Positions 16,634-26,494 are shown, counted from the first letter of the stretch. The stretch is 64,000 nt of DNA from Hahnella lacustris (GCA_965194655.1 OZ239148.1:1674001-1738000), one strand, 5' to 3'. Numbers and translations: made by a program. The notes: generated by a model not told the origin, from the letters alone.

Positions 16634-17668
16634 GTGCACATCCTAACGGTCACCGACGCTTGGGAGCCCCAAGTCAACGGGGTGGTTCGAACCATTCAGG
16701 CGACCAATCGGGTGCTCGAAGCCTGGGGACACCAGACCAGCCTCATCACACCCCTCGACTTTAAGACCGTTCCTTGTCCAACCTATCCTGAGATCCGTCT
16801 CGCATTGTTTCCCGGTGCGCGCATTCGTGATCGCATCCTGAGTACCCGGCCCGATGCCATACACATCGCCACGGAGGGTCCTTTAGGCTGGGCCGCCCGA
16901 GGGCTCTGTAGGAGACTGGGGCTCCCATTCGTGACGGCCTATCACACTCGCTTTCCCGAGTATGTCTATGCGCGTTCCAAGATCCCCCTCGCACTGAGCT
17001 ATGGGCTCTTTCGCTTCTTTCACAACGCCGCCGCGGCGGTGCTGGCCCCTACACCCGCCATCATTCGCGACCTTGAGGCTCGGGGGTTTCGCCAAGTTCA
17101 GTTCTGGTCTCGCGGCGTGAATCATGCGGTGTTCAAGCCATCGGAGCCCACCGATGTGGGGACCAAGACGCCGCCCATCTTTCTTTTCGTGGGGCGAGTG
17201 GCGGTCGAAAAAAACATTCAAGCGTTTCTCGATCTCGACCTGCCGGGCGAAAAGTGGGTTGCGGGTGAAGGGCCCTCGCTGCAGGGTCTTCGAAAACGTT
17301 ACCCCGCCGTTCGATTCTTCGGCGTGATGACCCAACCCGAGCTGGCCAGGCTCTACAGTGCCGCGGATGTATTTGTCTTTCCGAGCCGAACGGACACGTT
17401 TGGCTTGGTGATGGTCGAGGCGATGGCCTGTGGTCTACCCGTGGCAGCTTATCCAGTGGAGGGGCCCATCGATGTGATTGGGGCCAGTGATGCTGGTGTC
17501 CTGGCTGAAGATCTGCGCGAAGCCTGTCTTCAGGCCCTCCACATTCCGAAGGCGCGCGCCCTGGAGCGTGCTGCGCAGTTCAGCTGGGAAAAAGCCACCC
17601 AGGAATTCCTCGCGGCGCATGAGACGCATCGGATTCGCTGGGAACGCATCCAGACCCAGTCGCGCTAG
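16634..17668 (+). CDS. GT4-type glycosyltransferase (GT-B fold)
   Basis: A 344-residue cytoplasmic or membrane-associated glycosyltransferase. The N-terminus MHILTVTDAWEPQVNGVVRT is the acceptor-side Rossmann motif of group 1 enzymes. The C-terminal nucleotide-sugar site reads FPSRTDTFGLVMVEAMACGLPVAAYPVEGP. This is the EX7E region with Asp in the first position, as in GDP-mannose-dependent alpha-mannosyltransferases and related lipid glycosyltransferases. Donor and acceptor are not determined. The start is GTG at 16634. Its TAG stop overlaps the hemH TAG stop on the other strand within a shared CTAG. Confidence 0.8.
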   Translation: MHILTVTDAWEPQVNGVVRTIQATNRVLEAWGHQTSLITPLDFKTVPCPTYPEIRLALFPGARIRDRILSTRPDAIHIATEGPLGWAARGLCRRLGLPFVTAYHTRFPEYVYARSKIPLALSYGLFRFFHNAAAAVLAPTPAIIRDLEARGFRQVQFWSRGVNHAVFKPSEPTDVGTKTPPIFLFVGRVAVEKNIQAFLDLDLPGEKWVAGEGPSLQGLRKRYPAVRFFGVMTQPELARLYSAADVFVFPSRTDTFGLVMVEAMACGLPVAAYPVEGPIDVIGASDAGVLAEDLREACLQALHIPKARALERAAQFSWEKATQEFLAAHETHRIRWERIQTQSR

Positions 17669-18783
17669 TCTGCGGCGCCTAGCTCCAGCGCCCGCGCACG
17701 TGCAACGGCCCGATCGGCAGCGGCCAATTCGGTCTCAGGCCGCACCGGCCAGCCCAGGGTCTCTTGCTCAATGATGGCTTGCAACAGAGAGACGGCCTCA
17801 TCGCTATCGTTCAAGCATGGAATGAACTGATAGCGCTCACCCCCTGCCATCAGAAACTCTTCCTTGCCCTCCATGGCGATCTCCTCGAGGGTCTCCAGAC
17901 AGTCGGAAATGAATCCGGGGCAGACCACATCCAGGCGCTTGACCCCTGCTAAGGGAAGCTGTTCAAAGAGCTCAGCCGTGTAGGGCTTGAGCCACTCCGC
18001 CGGGCCAAAACGCGACTGAAAGGAAACCCGCCACTCGGAAGCGTTTAGACCCAATGACTGGGCGATGAGACGCCCTGTCTTATGGCACTCACAGTGATAG
18101 GGATCGCCCTTGAGCAGGCTGCGCTTGGGCACACCATGGAAACTCATGAGCAGGAGATCTCCTCGGCCATGCTGGTCCCAATGGGCCCGAATGCGCTGAG
18201 CAACTGATTCGATATAGGCGGGGTGATCATGGAAATGGCGGACCGTGCGAATGGCAGGCGGGCTCCTCATGGCTGAGAGGGCGTCGTAGACCTTGTCAAA
18301 CACGGTGGCAGTGGTGCTTGCAGAAAACTGGGGATAGAGCGGCAACACCAAAACGCGGTTCACCCCCTTAGCCTTTAATGCATCCAGTCCCTGCGCGATA
18401 GAGGGCTCTCCATAGCGCATCGCCAGCTCCAGCTCAATGTCGTAACCTGCGGCCCGCAGCGCATCTGAGGTTCTGCGCAACTGGCGCTCTGAGTAGACCC
18501 TGAGAGGGGAGCCCTCTTCGAGCCAGACCGAGGCATACTTTGCCGCGGACTTCTTCGGGCGCGTGTTGAGAATGATGAAGTTCAAGAGCGGCCACCAGAC
18601 CAGCTTTGGGATCTCCACCACTCGGGGATCCGAGAGAAACTCCTTGAGGTATCGACGAAGCGCAGGCGCTGTGGGCGCCTCCGGCGTCCCCAGGTTCACC
18701 AACAGCACACCCACCCGAAGGCGACTGCCGTGTTGAAAGGGGCGTTCATCCAGAACAGCAGAAGCAGGCAAGGGAAGAGTCAT
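17665..18783 (-). CDS. hemH: Ferrochelatase
   Basis: A 372-residue enzyme inserting Fe2+ into protoporphyrin IX, the last step of heme synthesis. It shows VLLVNLGTPEAPT, LPLYPQFSASTT, the active-site MSFHGVPKRSL with the conserved histidine, FQSRFGPAEWLKPYT, and CPGFISDCLETLEEI with the conserved glutamates. The ATG overlaps the hrcA stop by 4 bases, so hrcA and hemH are co-transcribed, an arrangement seen in many beta-proteobacteria. Confidence 0.96.
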   Translation of the reverse strand: MTLPLPASAVLDERPFQHGSRLRVGVLLVNLGTPEAPTAPALRRYLKEFLSDPRVVEIPKLVWWPLLNFIILNTRPKKSAAKYASVWLEEGSPLRVYSERQLRRTSDALRAAGYDIELELAMRYGEPSIAQGLDALKAKGVNRVLVLPLYPQFSASTTATVFDKVYDALSAMRSPPAIRTVRHFHDHPAYIESVAQRIRAHWDQHGRGDLLLMSFHGVPKRSLLKGDPYHCECHKTGRLIAQSLGLNASEWRVSFQSRFGPAEWLKPYTAELFEQLPLAGVKRLDVVCPGFISDCLETLEEIAMEGKEEFLMAGGERYQFIPCLNDSDEAVSLLQAIIEQETLGWPVRPETELAAADRAVARARALELGAAD

Positions 18784-19811
18784 AGGCCGCGAGGAGAGGA
18801 CAACACGGTAGACACGAGACGAGCCGTGATGTCGACAATGGGAATGACCCGATCATAAGCCATTCGTGTGGGACCGATAACGCCCAAGGTCCCCACCACC
18901 CGCCCATTGACTTCATAGGGGGCGGTCACAATGGAGAGTTCCTCTGCAGGGACCAACTCTGAATCTCCACCGATGAAAATCTGAACGCCATGGGCCATCA
19001 CAGCCCGCTCAAGGAGCCGAGAAATGAGGGTCTTCTGCTCGAACATATCAAAGAGGTGTCGGAGCCGGTGGACGTCTGCTGACCACTCGGACACATTCAT
19101 GAGGCGTCGCTCGCCGGAGATCACAATGTCTCCTTGGGGATCAGAGAGGGCTGCGGAGCCCTCTTCAACCGCCTTGCGCATCAGGCTGGCAACGTCTTCT
19201 CGCAGGCTCCGCAACTCCTGAGTCAGTCGAAGACGGACTTCGTCCAGTGTCAGACCACTGTAGAGCGCAGTGAGCATGTTCCCGGCCTCGACCAATCTCT
19301 CAGGGGCAAGCTCTTGCTCCACCTGAATGATCTTATTGATCACCTCACCTTCAGATGTCACCAAAATCAAAAGGAGTCGACGTTCTCCAAGTCTGAGGAA
19401 CTCAGCGTGTCGAAAGGAGCCTTCTCGACGGGGGGTGCTGACGACACCAGCGAACTGAGAGAGGCTGGAGAGTAAGGCGGCAGCGGCAGAAATCACCCGG
19501 CTTGGGGCGTCGACGGGGAGGGCCCCCTCCATGAGCCGAGCAGCCTCAGGTTCGAGGGGCTGAACCGTGAGCAGCGAATCCACAAACAACCGATAACCCT
19601 TTGGGGTGGGAATACGTCCTGCGGACGTATGTGGACTGGCCACCAGGCCCAACTCTTCTAGATCGGACATCACGTTACGTATCGTGGCCGGCGAGAGTTC
19701 TAGCCCTGAGAACTTGGAGAGTGCCCGAGAGCCTACAGGCTGCCCCTCTGCGATGTATCGCTCGATCAGCGTTTTGAGAAGTCGGGAAGAACGTTCGTCC
19801 ATGTTCGTCAT
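18780..19811 (-). CDS. hrcA: Heat-inducible transcription repressor HrcA
   Basis: A 343-residue repressor with an N-terminal winged helix (SPATIRNVMSDLEELGLV, then HTSAGRIPTPKGYRLFVDSLL) and a C-terminal GAF-like domain ending VGTLGVIGPTRMAYDRVIPIVD. HrcA represses heat-shock operons through CIRCE elements, and GroE normally modulates it. I chose the ATG at 19811 (MTNMDERSS); 19802 is the alternative. Longer in-frame sequence upstream runs antisense to nadK and is unlike the family. I see no CIRCE site in the window, so its target (probably groESL) lies elsewhere. Confidence 0.95.
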   Translation of the reverse strand: MTNMDERSSRLLKTLIERYIAEGQPVGSRALSKFSGLELSPATIRNVMSDLEELGLVASPHTSAGRIPTPKGYRLFVDSLLTVQPLEPEAARLMEGALPVDAPSRVISAAAALLSSLSQFAGVVSTPRREGSFRHAEFLRLGERRLLLILVTSEGEVINKIIQVEQELAPERLVEAGNMLTALYSGLTLDEVRLRLTQELRSLREDVASLMRKAVEEGSAALSDPQGDIVISGERRLMNVSEWSADVHRLRHLFDMFEQKTLISRLLERAVMAHGVQIFIGGDSELVPAEELSIVTAPYEVNGRVVGTLGVIGPTRMAYDRVIPIVDITARLVSTVLSSPRGL

Positions 19812-19850
19812 TTTAGGGTTCCTGAGCGTTTGCTGTGATCTAATCCCCGC

Positions 19851-20810
19851 ATGAGCGGCGCACGCCCCCTGATCGCGGTCTTCGGTCGGCCCCAGACACC
19901 GGGGCTCAAAGCCCCATTTGAGGCGGTCGTTGCATGCATTCGTGCGACCCGCCCAGAGGCGGAGATTGGCATAGAAGCCGAGGCAGCCCGAGGTGCTGGC
20001 CTGGAGGAGAGCCCGGGTCTCACATTTGCTCCCCTGCTTGCTTTGGCCGAACGGGCCAGCCTCGCCTTGGTGCTTGGCGGAGACGGGACCCTGATCGGAG
20101 TGGCCCGCCAGTTGGCGCCGTTCAAGGTGCCCGTCATCGGCATCAACATGGGGCGCCTGGGGTTCATGACAGACCTCGACATTCAGGCACTCGACACCGA
20201 GCTTCCCCCCCTGCTCAAAGGCGACGGCGACCTCGAAATCCGCTCTATGCTGCATGTCACGGTCATGCGACGCTCCTCGGCCGCGGACCCCTGGTCAGCG
20301 GTCTTCTCGGCGGTCGCCCTGAATGACTCGGTCATCAGTCGAGGGCCTATCAGTCGCATGGCAGAGCTCGAAGTATTTGTGGACGGACGGTACATGCAGA
20401 CCCTGCGAGCCGACGGCCTGATCGTCTCAACCCCCACTGGGTCGACGGCCTACGCGCTCTCGGCCTCTGGATCCATCCTTCACCCCAGCCTCAAAGGCAC
20501 GATTCTGGTTCCCGTGGCGCCACAGGCTCTGGCCAGTCGTCCAGTGGTTCTGCCTCAAGAGGCCATCGTGACCGTGCTGGTGAACGACGGAGCCGGCACA
20601 GAACTCCACTGCGACATGCAAGCTATGACAGCATTAGAGGACGGGGACCAGATTGTCATTCAAGCCGCTCCGGACCCTGTCCTGTTGCTTCACCCAAAAG
20701 GGCACGACTACTTCTCAGTCCTCAGACGTAAGCTCCATTGGAGCGCCAATCCCGTCCATCTCGGACGACCGGATCCACACTTCCCCACGCGTGGAGGCGA
20801 CCCGTCCTGA
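19851..20810 (+). CDS. nadK: NAD kinase
   Basis: A 319-residue enzyme that phosphorylates NAD+ to NADP+. It carries the GGDGT motif (LVLGGDGTLIG), NMGRLGFMTD, and the glycine-rich DGLIVSTPTGSTAYALSASG. It is somewhat longer than the E. coli enzyme. It is divergent from hrcA across a 39-base gap, so the two promoters must be tightly packed. recN follows after 13 bases, giving the nadK-recN order common in beta-proteobacteria. Confidence 0.95.
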   Translation: MSGARPLIAVFGRPQTPGLKAPFEAVVACIRATRPEAEIGIEAEAARGAGLEESPGLTFAPLLALAERASLALVLGGDGTLIGVARQLAPFKVPVIGINMGRLGFMTDLDIQALDTELPPLLKGDGDLEIRSMLHVTVMRRSSAADPWSAVFSAVALNDSVISRGPISRMAELEVFVDGRYMQTLRADGLIVSTPTGSTAYALSASGSILHPSLKGTILVPVAPQALASRPVVLPQEAIVTVLVNDGAGTELHCDMQAMTALEDGDQIVIQAAPDPVLLLHPKGHDYFSVLRRKLHWSANPVHLGRPDPHFPTRGGDPS

Positions 20811-20823
20811 GAAACGAAAAACC

Positions 20824-22491
20824 ATGCTTCGCACCCTCACCATTAAAGACTTCGTTACGGTTGACCAACTCACCCTCGATCTCCGTGCCGGTTTCTCCGC
20901 GCTGACGGGAGAAACGGGCGCCGGGAAATCTATTTTGTTCGATGCGCTTGGGCTCATCCTGGGCGACCGCGCCGAATCCAGTGCCATCCGTGCAGGAGCC
21001 CAAAGAGCCGAGGTCACCGCTGAGTTTGAGCTCAAGGACCATCAGTTCGCTGCAGTAGAACGAGACGCAGACGACCTGGGACTCACGCTTGATGAGCCCG
21101 TCCTCCTGCTCAAAAGGAGCCTGGAGGCCAGCGGCCGCTCTCGGGCCTGGGTGAATGGTCAGCCTGCCAGCGCAGCGCAACTCAAGAGTCTGGGAGAGCG
21201 GCTGGTCAGTGTGCATGGGCAGCACGCGCATCACGATCTTCTCCGCATTGGGGCCCAGAGGGCACTGCTCGATCGCCAGGCAGGGCTCTCTGACGCACTC
21301 GACCACATGTCGCAGGCCCATCAACACTGGCTGTCTTGCAAAGAGGCGCTTGGCCACGCACAGGCGACTGCTGACCAGCAGCAGCAGCGACGCGACGAGC
21401 TGCAATGGCAGCTTGACCTGATTCGGACTGCAAACCCCCAGCCTGGGGAGTGGGAAGCCCTAGAGCAAGAGCAGAGGACGCTCTCTCATGGGGCCGAACT
21501 GATTGAAGCAGCTCAAGAGGCTCTGAGCGTCCTTGAGGAATCAGAAGATCCCATTCTTTCGCGCCTCACTCGCATCCAGACGCGTCTGGAAGGGTTGGTC
21601 GACAAAGATGAGCGTCTTGGCCCCTCCTTTAAGGGGCTCCAGTCTGCAGTGATCGAACTAGAGGAGGCGGTCGGGAGCCTACAACGCTACACCGATCGGG
21701 TCGATCTCGACCCAGAGCGCCTTCAGGCTGTCGAGGCTCGCATCTCTGAGCTCCACGGACTGGGGCGCCGTCTCAAGACTTCGCCTGAAGGCCTGGTGAG
21801 CCTCCGTGAGTCTCTGGAAGCAGAAATCCATGCACTCAACGAGGCGGCAGACATCCGACTGCTCCACCGAGCACTCGAAGCAGCAGAGCAGAATGCTCGA
21901 CAGATCGGTGCACAGTTGACACATAAGCGGCTAGAAGCAGCAGCCAGTTTGAGCGCAGCAGTCACCCAATGGCTGACTGACCTCTCTATGAAAGGCAGCC
22001 ATTTTCAAGTGAGCCTCCTGCCGAAGGACCAGCCCAGCGCGACCGGCTTCGAGGACGTGGTGTTCCTGCTACAGCACGCCGGCCAGGCCGATCCACAACC
22101 CCTCTCGCGCATTGCATCCGGCGGAGAGCTCTCCAGAATTGGCTTGGCCATTGCCGCCGTCGCCGCAGCAGGAACGGAGTGTCCCACCCTGCTCTTTGAC
22201 GAAGTCGATGCAGGCATTGGCGGAAACACAGGTCATGTGGTGGGTCGACTGCTGCGATCCTTGGGGGACTCTCATCAAGTGCTCGCAGTCACGCACCTTC
22301 CACAGGTCGCCGCACGAGCTCACCATCATGCACGCGTCACCAAGCACACCGACGTACAGCCGGCGGTCAGTGACGTGGGTTTTCTGGATCCCGAGGCCCG
22401 GGTCGCCGAGATTGCGCGAATGCTGGGAGACGAGGGGCTCAAGGCCCCCTCTCTTCAGCTGGCCAGAGAGTTGTTGAGCCTCAATACCTGA
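20824..22491 (+). CDS. recN: DNA repair protein RecN
   Basis: A 555-residue SMC-like ATPase acting in double-strand-break repair. It has Walker A TGETGAGKSILFDAL, a central coiled-coil rich in Glu, Gln and Ala (about 155-370), the ABC signature RIASGGELSRIGLAI and Walker B TLLFDEVDAGIGG. ATG at 20824 is chosen; in-frame sequence further upstream lies inside nadK and is not RecN-like. Its 3' end overlaps the convergent dapB gene by 37 bases. Confidence 0.95.
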   Translation: MLRTLTIKDFVTVDQLTLDLRAGFSALTGETGAGKSILFDALGLILGDRAESSAIRAGAQRAEVTAEFELKDHQFAAVERDADDLGLTLDEPVLLLKRSLEASGRSRAWVNGQPASAAQLKSLGERLVSVHGQHAHHDLLRIGAQRALLDRQAGLSDALDHMSQAHQHWLSCKEALGHAQATADQQQQRRDELQWQLDLIRTANPQPGEWEALEQEQRTLSHGAELIEAAQEALSVLEESEDPILSRLTRIQTRLEGLVDKDERLGPSFKGLQSAVIELEEAVGSLQRYTDRVDLDPERLQAVEARISELHGLGRRLKTSPEGLVSLRESLEAEIHALNEAADIRLLHRALEAAEQNARQIGAQLTHKRLEAAASLSAAVTQWLTDLSMKGSHFQVSLLPKDQPSATGFEDVVFLLQHAGQADPQPLSRIASGGELSRIGLAIAAVAAAGTECPTLLFDEVDAGIGGNTGHVVGRLLRSLGDSHQVLAVTHLPQVAARAHHHARVTKHTDVQPAVSDVGFLDPEARVAEIARMLGDEGLKAPSLQLARELLSLNT

Positions 22492-23276
22492 GCCATGTCA
22501 TAGCAGCCTGGCTCTGCCGTCTGTAAAAAGAGGGCGGCACGAATGGCGCCTTGAGCATAGGTTGCGCGAGATGACGACCGATGCGTGATTTCAATGCGCT
22601 CGCCCATGCCGGCAAACAGAACGGTGTGGTCGCCCACGATGTCGCCGCCCCGAATCACGGAGAAGCCAATCTCTTGGTCTGAGCGGGCTCCGGTCTGCCC
22701 CTCCCGGGCAAACACTGCATCCTGCGGCCACCGACGACCGGCGGCGTTTGCCACCACTTCACCCATCTTGAGCGCGGTTCCGGAGGGCGCATCAACTTTC
22801 TGACGATGGTGGGCCTCAATCACCTCAATGTCATAGCCCTCGGCCAGGGCAGCACCCGCCACCTCGAGAAGCTTGAGCACGATGTTGACACCCACACTCA
22901 TGTTCGGGGCAAAGACCAGTCTGTGGGTCTGGGCAAATGCATGAAGCTCCGCCATGGCAGTGGCATCGTGGCCCGTGGTGCCGAGCACAAGGGAGAGCCC
23001 ATAGTCTCTACACGCCTTGAGGTGCGCCTCGGTGGCCTCGGGGCGGGTGAAATCGATCAGCACCTGTGCCTGGGCCAGAGCGTGAAGATCACTGGAGACC
23101 ACCACGCCGGTCTGAAGACCCAGACGAATCCCAGCGTCCTGCCCAAGCAACGCTGAACCCTCCTGATCAATCGCCGCAGCAAGCACCACGTCAGGATGGA
23201 GACTCACCTCCTGGACCAGCAGCTGCCCCATCTTTCCAGAGGCGCCTGCAATCGCAATGCGCAATGCAGCACTCAC
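22455..23276 (-). CDS. dapB: 4-hydroxy-tetrahydrodipicolinate reductase
   Basis: A 273-residue NAD(P)H enzyme of the diaminopimelate/lysine pathway. The Rossmann motif IAGASGKMGQLLVQEV is at the N-terminus. The active-site segment EAHHRQKVDAPSGTALKMGE is intact, as is LGTTGHD. It ends DMAQVLRLNNS, matching the family end, so the 37-base overlap with recN is real rather than a missed stop. The start overlaps the bamE stop by 4 bases. Confidence 0.95.
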   Translation of the reverse strand: MSAALRIAIAGASGKMGQLLVQEVSLHPDVVLAAAIDQEGSALLGQDAGIRLGLQTGVVVSSDLHALAQAQVLIDFTRPEATEAHLKACRDYGLSLVLGTTGHDATAMAELHAFAQTHRLVFAPNMSVGVNIVLKLLEVAGAALAEGYDIEVIEAHHRQKVDAPSGTALKMGEVVANAAGRRWPQDAVFAREGQTGARSDQEIGFSVIRGGDIVGDHTVLFAGMGERIEITHRSSSRATYAQGAIRAALFLQTAEPGCYDMAQVLRLNNSLAS

Positions 23277-23686
23277 TGGACGGCACCCTTCTTGGTGAGA
23301 AGCTCCACGGGCGTTTGCGGAAGGGGGTCACCTGACCATCGAGCCAACTTGTTCGCCTCGAACTCGACCTGAAACCGTCTGCGCTCACGACTTCCATCGG
23401 TCCTGCGCAGGTCAAACACATAGTCCCAACGGTGGTCACGGAATGGATCGACGAGCAGCGGGGTACCCAGCAGTGCTCGTACCTGCTCTTTACTCATCCC
23501 AACCGCCAGGCGATTCGCCTGCTCAGCGGTGACGACATTGCCCTGACTCACTTCCGGACGAAAGGGGCTCAGCCAGTTTGGCGGCTCTTTCCAGAATCCC
23601 TGTCCCATCGTGGGGAGCGTGGAGCAGCCTGGAATCACGGCCAAAGCCAGGCATGAGAGTACAAAAAGGTGGGGACGCAGGTTCAT
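23273..23686 (-). CDS. bamE: Outer membrane assembly lipoprotein BamE
   Basis: A 137-residue lipoprotein of the Bam complex that inserts beta-barrel proteins in the outer membrane. The signal peptide MNLRPHLFVLSCLALAVIPGC ends in a lipobox (IPGC). The SmpA/OmlA fold is seen in VGMSKEQVRALLGTPLLVDPFRD and WDYVFDLRR. I chose ATG at 23686, which gives a normal signal peptide; an in-frame ATG at 23701 adds five residues. It is divergent from fur and translationally coupled to dapB. Confidence 0.93.
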   Translation of the reverse strand: MNLRPHLFVLSCLALAVIPGCSTLPTMGQGFWKEPPNWLSPFRPEVSQGNVVTAEQANRLAVGMSKEQVRALLGTPLLVDPFRDHRWDYVFDLRRTDGSRERRRFQVEFEANKLARWSGDPLPQTPVELLTKKGAVQ

Positions 23687-23730
23687 ATGGCCAATCGACA
23701 TGAAGAGTGAGAGTGGTTCGATAGACCCGT

Positions 23731-24219
23731 ATGATAGACGGCATGAAGATTGATGACACCTTGGCCGCAGACATTAAGAGCACGGGCCTGAAAGTCACCG
23801 TGCCGCGCCTAAAAGTGCTGGCGCTCTTTGAGCAGTCCAAGATGCGTCACCTGAGCGCAGAAGATGTCTACAGGATGCTCTTGACCGATGGTCTGGACAT
23901 TGGCCTCGCCACGGTCTATCGGGTTCTGACCCAATTCGAGCAAGCCGGCATTCTGCTGCGGTCCAACTTTGAGTCAGGCAAGTCGGTGTTTGAACTCAAC
24001 GAGGGCAGCCATCACGACCACCTCGTCTGCCTCGACTGTGGGCGTGTGGAGGAATTCTTCGACGAAGGCATCGAAGAACGGCAGCACCAGATCGCCGCTG
24101 CGAGGGGATTTCGGCTTCAAGAGCATGCCCTGTCGCTCTATGGACATTGCGCCAAGGAGGCCTGTCCTCACAAGCGCCCCAGGGAGCGAGGTGTTCTGAC
24201 CTCAGGCACCGAGGCCTAG
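23731..24219 (+). CDS. fur: Ferric uptake regulator Fur
   Basis: A 162-residue metal-dependent repressor of iron-uptake genes. The winged helix includes LKVTVPRLKVLALFE and GLATVYRVLTQFEQAGIL. The metal site has the histidine-rich GSHHDHLVCLDCG, and the C-terminal C-x4-C is in GHCAKEACPHK. An in-frame ATG at 23743 would give a start (MKIDDTLAADIKS) closer to related Fur proteins and leave more room for the promoter shared with bamE; the choice is open. Fur-bamE divergence is a common proteobacterial arrangement. Confidence 0.95.
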   Translation: MIDGMKIDDTLAADIKSTGLKVTVPRLKVLALFEQSKMRHLSAEDVYRMLLTDGLDIGLATVYRVLTQFEQAGILLRSNFESGKSVFELNEGSHHDHLVCLDCGRVEEFFDEGIEERQHQIAAARGFRLQEHALSLYGHCAKEACPHKRPRERGVLTSGTEA

Positions 24220-24247
24220 GTCCCGACGTCCGTCGCTCTGGCCGCCG

Positions 24248-26494
24248 CTACTGCCCGGCGCCGGCTTTCTTCAGGGCCGTCATGACCTCATCAGAGGAGA
24301 GCCACTCAGAGAGCACCTGCGGAGCGCCTCCGCCTTTGGGATAGACCAAATACATCGGTACCCCATTCCTGCCTTGTTCGCGCAAGGCCTCGGTGATCGC
24401 CGGGTCCTGGCGAGTCCAGTCGGCCACCAAGGCCACCACATCAGGTGCAGCCAGCGCGGTGGCGACCGGTTCCGTGCGAAGCACGCGTGCCTTGTTTGCC
24501 TGGCAACTGATGCACCAGGCCGCGGTGAAGTCGACAAAAACAGCCTGCCCCGACTGTGCCAGGGACTGGGGGAGCCCTGGAGACCAAGACTTCCACTGAA
24601 CCTCACTCGAGGCGTTGGATGCAGGCGCCGACGTGTTGACTGGGGAGGCTGGAATCTGGGGGGCGCTCACCGCCAAGGGGCGCATCAAAAACAAATCCAA
24701 CACCGCAGCCATTGCGATCAGGCTGACCAAACGCCAGCGTCCGCCAAGCCCATAAGACCAGAGGGCCAATCCGAGGAGCACCATCGCCATCAAGACCTGG
24801 AGCACTGCGTGAAGACCACTGAGCTCCGCAAGCACCCAAACAAGCCACGCGGATGTTGCAAGCATGGGGAAGGCAAGCAGCTGCTTGAATTGAATCATCC
24901 AAGGACCTGGCTTTGGAATCCAACGCAGCGCAGCTGGCCAGACCATCAACAGCGACACGGGTGCGGCGAGGCCCAAGGCCAAGAAAGCAAAAACCAGGGT
25001 GGTCTCGAGGACCCCGGCGGTGGCGGTGAACCCAATGGCACTTCCCATGAATGGAGCCGTGCAAGGCGAGGCCACCACCACAGCCAAGGCGCCCGAGCCA
25101 AGCGCTCCCCACGGCCCCTCACCACGGTCGAGATCACCGAACCTTGAGAGTGAGGTCCCGAACTCGAACGCCCCGAATAAATTCACCGCGATCGCCACGA
25201 ACAGAAGGGCGAGGCCGGCAATCACCCAGGGGTTCTGAAGCTGAAAGCCCCAGCCGATCGCCTCCCCAGCAGCCCGCAAAATGAGCAGCAACGCAGCCAG
25301 CGCAAGCATGCTGAGCACGGCGCCCAATGCGAACAAGAGCGCGTGCTGTCGGGCCTGAGCGGGCGCATGCGCATGGGCACCAAATGAGAGGACTTTGAGT
25401 CCGAGAACGGGAAAGACGCAGGGCATCAGGTTCAGAATCAAACCGCCCACAAAGGCGAACAGCAACGCAGCGGCCAGCCCTAGCGATCCAGATGCGGTCG
25501 TGTTGGAGCTCCCGCTGGAATGAAGGCGGTCGTACTCCTGTTGAGCCGTCAGCCCCTCTCCCACTCTTTGGAGCCCTGGCGGACGCTGATCTGCAGCCCT
25601 GAACTCAAGCCGCCAGCCGGTCTGCGACTCTGGGCCTTGCAAGGGCCTATAGACCCCATGAAGGACCCCAGATTGAGCCAGTCGTTTGACCGCCTCTGAG
25701 CGACTCTCCGCAAGAACCAGCTCGAGCATCCAGAGGCCGTTGCCTTCGTATCGAGCTTGCGCAGCCGCTGGATTGACGAGGGCTTCGAGCTCGGGAAAGA
25801 GACTGCCCTCAGTGGGCAAAGGAGACGCCCCCCACACCCAGAGACGCTGGGCTGATTCGTCGAGAAGGTAACCCTGACCCGATGAACCGGGCAGTGGAAG
25901 CGAGGCCAGCATGCGATTGAGGGCAGCCTCATCTGGCCCCGGCGCGGACATCTCGCTTTGCACCTGAAGGGTTCTCTCCAGGACCGCTTCGCCAGGAATA
26001 CAAACGTCTTTACAGACCAGCCAACGAGCCTCCAGCCGCAATCGAATGGGCTGACCAGCCGGGAGCGCCTGCGGAAGCGTCAGACGCTGGCCCAAGACCA
26101 TCGTCCCCTCGTACCCGTAATTCGCCAAAGGTCCGACAGGAATGCGTCGAGGGGCCGGCCAGAGGGTCTCTCCTTGGAGCGAGACGACCCCCGCAGTCTG
26201 AGGTTCAATGGACCAGGTCAGACTGGTGGCCAATCCCGAGTCGCCAGGATTTCGCCAATAGGTGTGCCATTCGGGATCGTGTTCAATCTGGAGTCCGGCA
26301 AGAATGGTTCCGCCCGGGCTCACAGCCTCATGCGAAATAAGCAGGCGCACCTGGACTTGATCAACCCTTTGCTGGTCACCGGCAAGACGATTCAGCAGGC
26401 CCTGAGCCGATGCGGGAGAGGCCCAAGTGGCGGCGACCGCCAGGAGCCCCCCCAGAAAGCGGAAAAGAAAATGTTCGATCCAAGTACTCAGCAT
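24248..26494 (-). CDS. dsbD: Thiol:disulfide interchange protein, DsbD/ScsB type
   Basis: A 748-residue inner-membrane protein that carries reducing power from cytoplasmic thioredoxin to the periplasm. The N-terminus has a signal peptide ending TWASPASAQG. The periplasmic N-domain (about 30-330) includes the cysteine pair of LVCKDVCIPG. The membrane core has the paired cysteines in LNLMPCVFPVLGLK and VVASPCTAPFMG. The C-terminal thioredoxin domain has AAWCISCQANK (CxxC). The large N-domain resembles ScsB-like members more than E. coli DsbD. ATG at 26494 is chosen because it opens the signal peptide. Confidence 0.88.
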   Translation of the reverse strand: MLSTWIEHFLFRFLGGLLAVAATWASPASAQGLLNRLAGDQQRVDQVQVRLLISHEAVSPGGTILAGLQIEHDPEWHTYWRNPGDSGLATSLTWSIEPQTAGVVSLQGETLWPAPRRIPVGPLANYGYEGTMVLGQRLTLPQALPAGQPIRLRLEARWLVCKDVCIPGEAVLERTLQVQSEMSAPGPDEAALNRMLASLPLPGSSGQGYLLDESAQRLWVWGASPLPTEGSLFPELEALVNPAAAQARYEGNGLWMLELVLAESRSEAVKRLAQSGVLHGVYRPLQGPESQTGWRLEFRAADQRPPGLQRVGEGLTAQQEYDRLHSSGSSNTTASGSLGLAAALLFAFVGGLILNLMPCVFPVLGLKVLSFGAHAHAPAQARQHALLFALGAVLSMLALAALLLILRAAGEAIGWGFQLQNPWVIAGLALLFVAIAVNLFGAFEFGTSLSRFGDLDRGEGPWGALGSGALAVVVASPCTAPFMGSAIGFTATAGVLETTLVFAFLALGLAAPVSLLMVWPAALRWIPKPGPWMIQFKQLLAFPMLATSAWLVWVLAELSGLHAVLQVLMAMVLLGLALWSYGLGGRWRLVSLIAMAAVLDLFLMRPLAVSAPQIPASPVNTSAPASNASSEVQWKSWSPGLPQSLAQSGQAVFVDFTAAWCISCQANKARVLRTEPVATALAAPDVVALVADWTRQDPAITEALREQGRNGVPMYLVYPKGGGAPQVLSEWLSSDEVMTALKKAGAGQ

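Noticed and set aside
19812..20255. Long N-terminal extension of hrcA
   Set aside because: It lies antisense to nadK and is unlike HrcA; the ATG at 19811 gives the family start.
24220..24247. Terminator between fur and dsbD
   Set aside because: The 28-base gap has no stem followed by a T-run.
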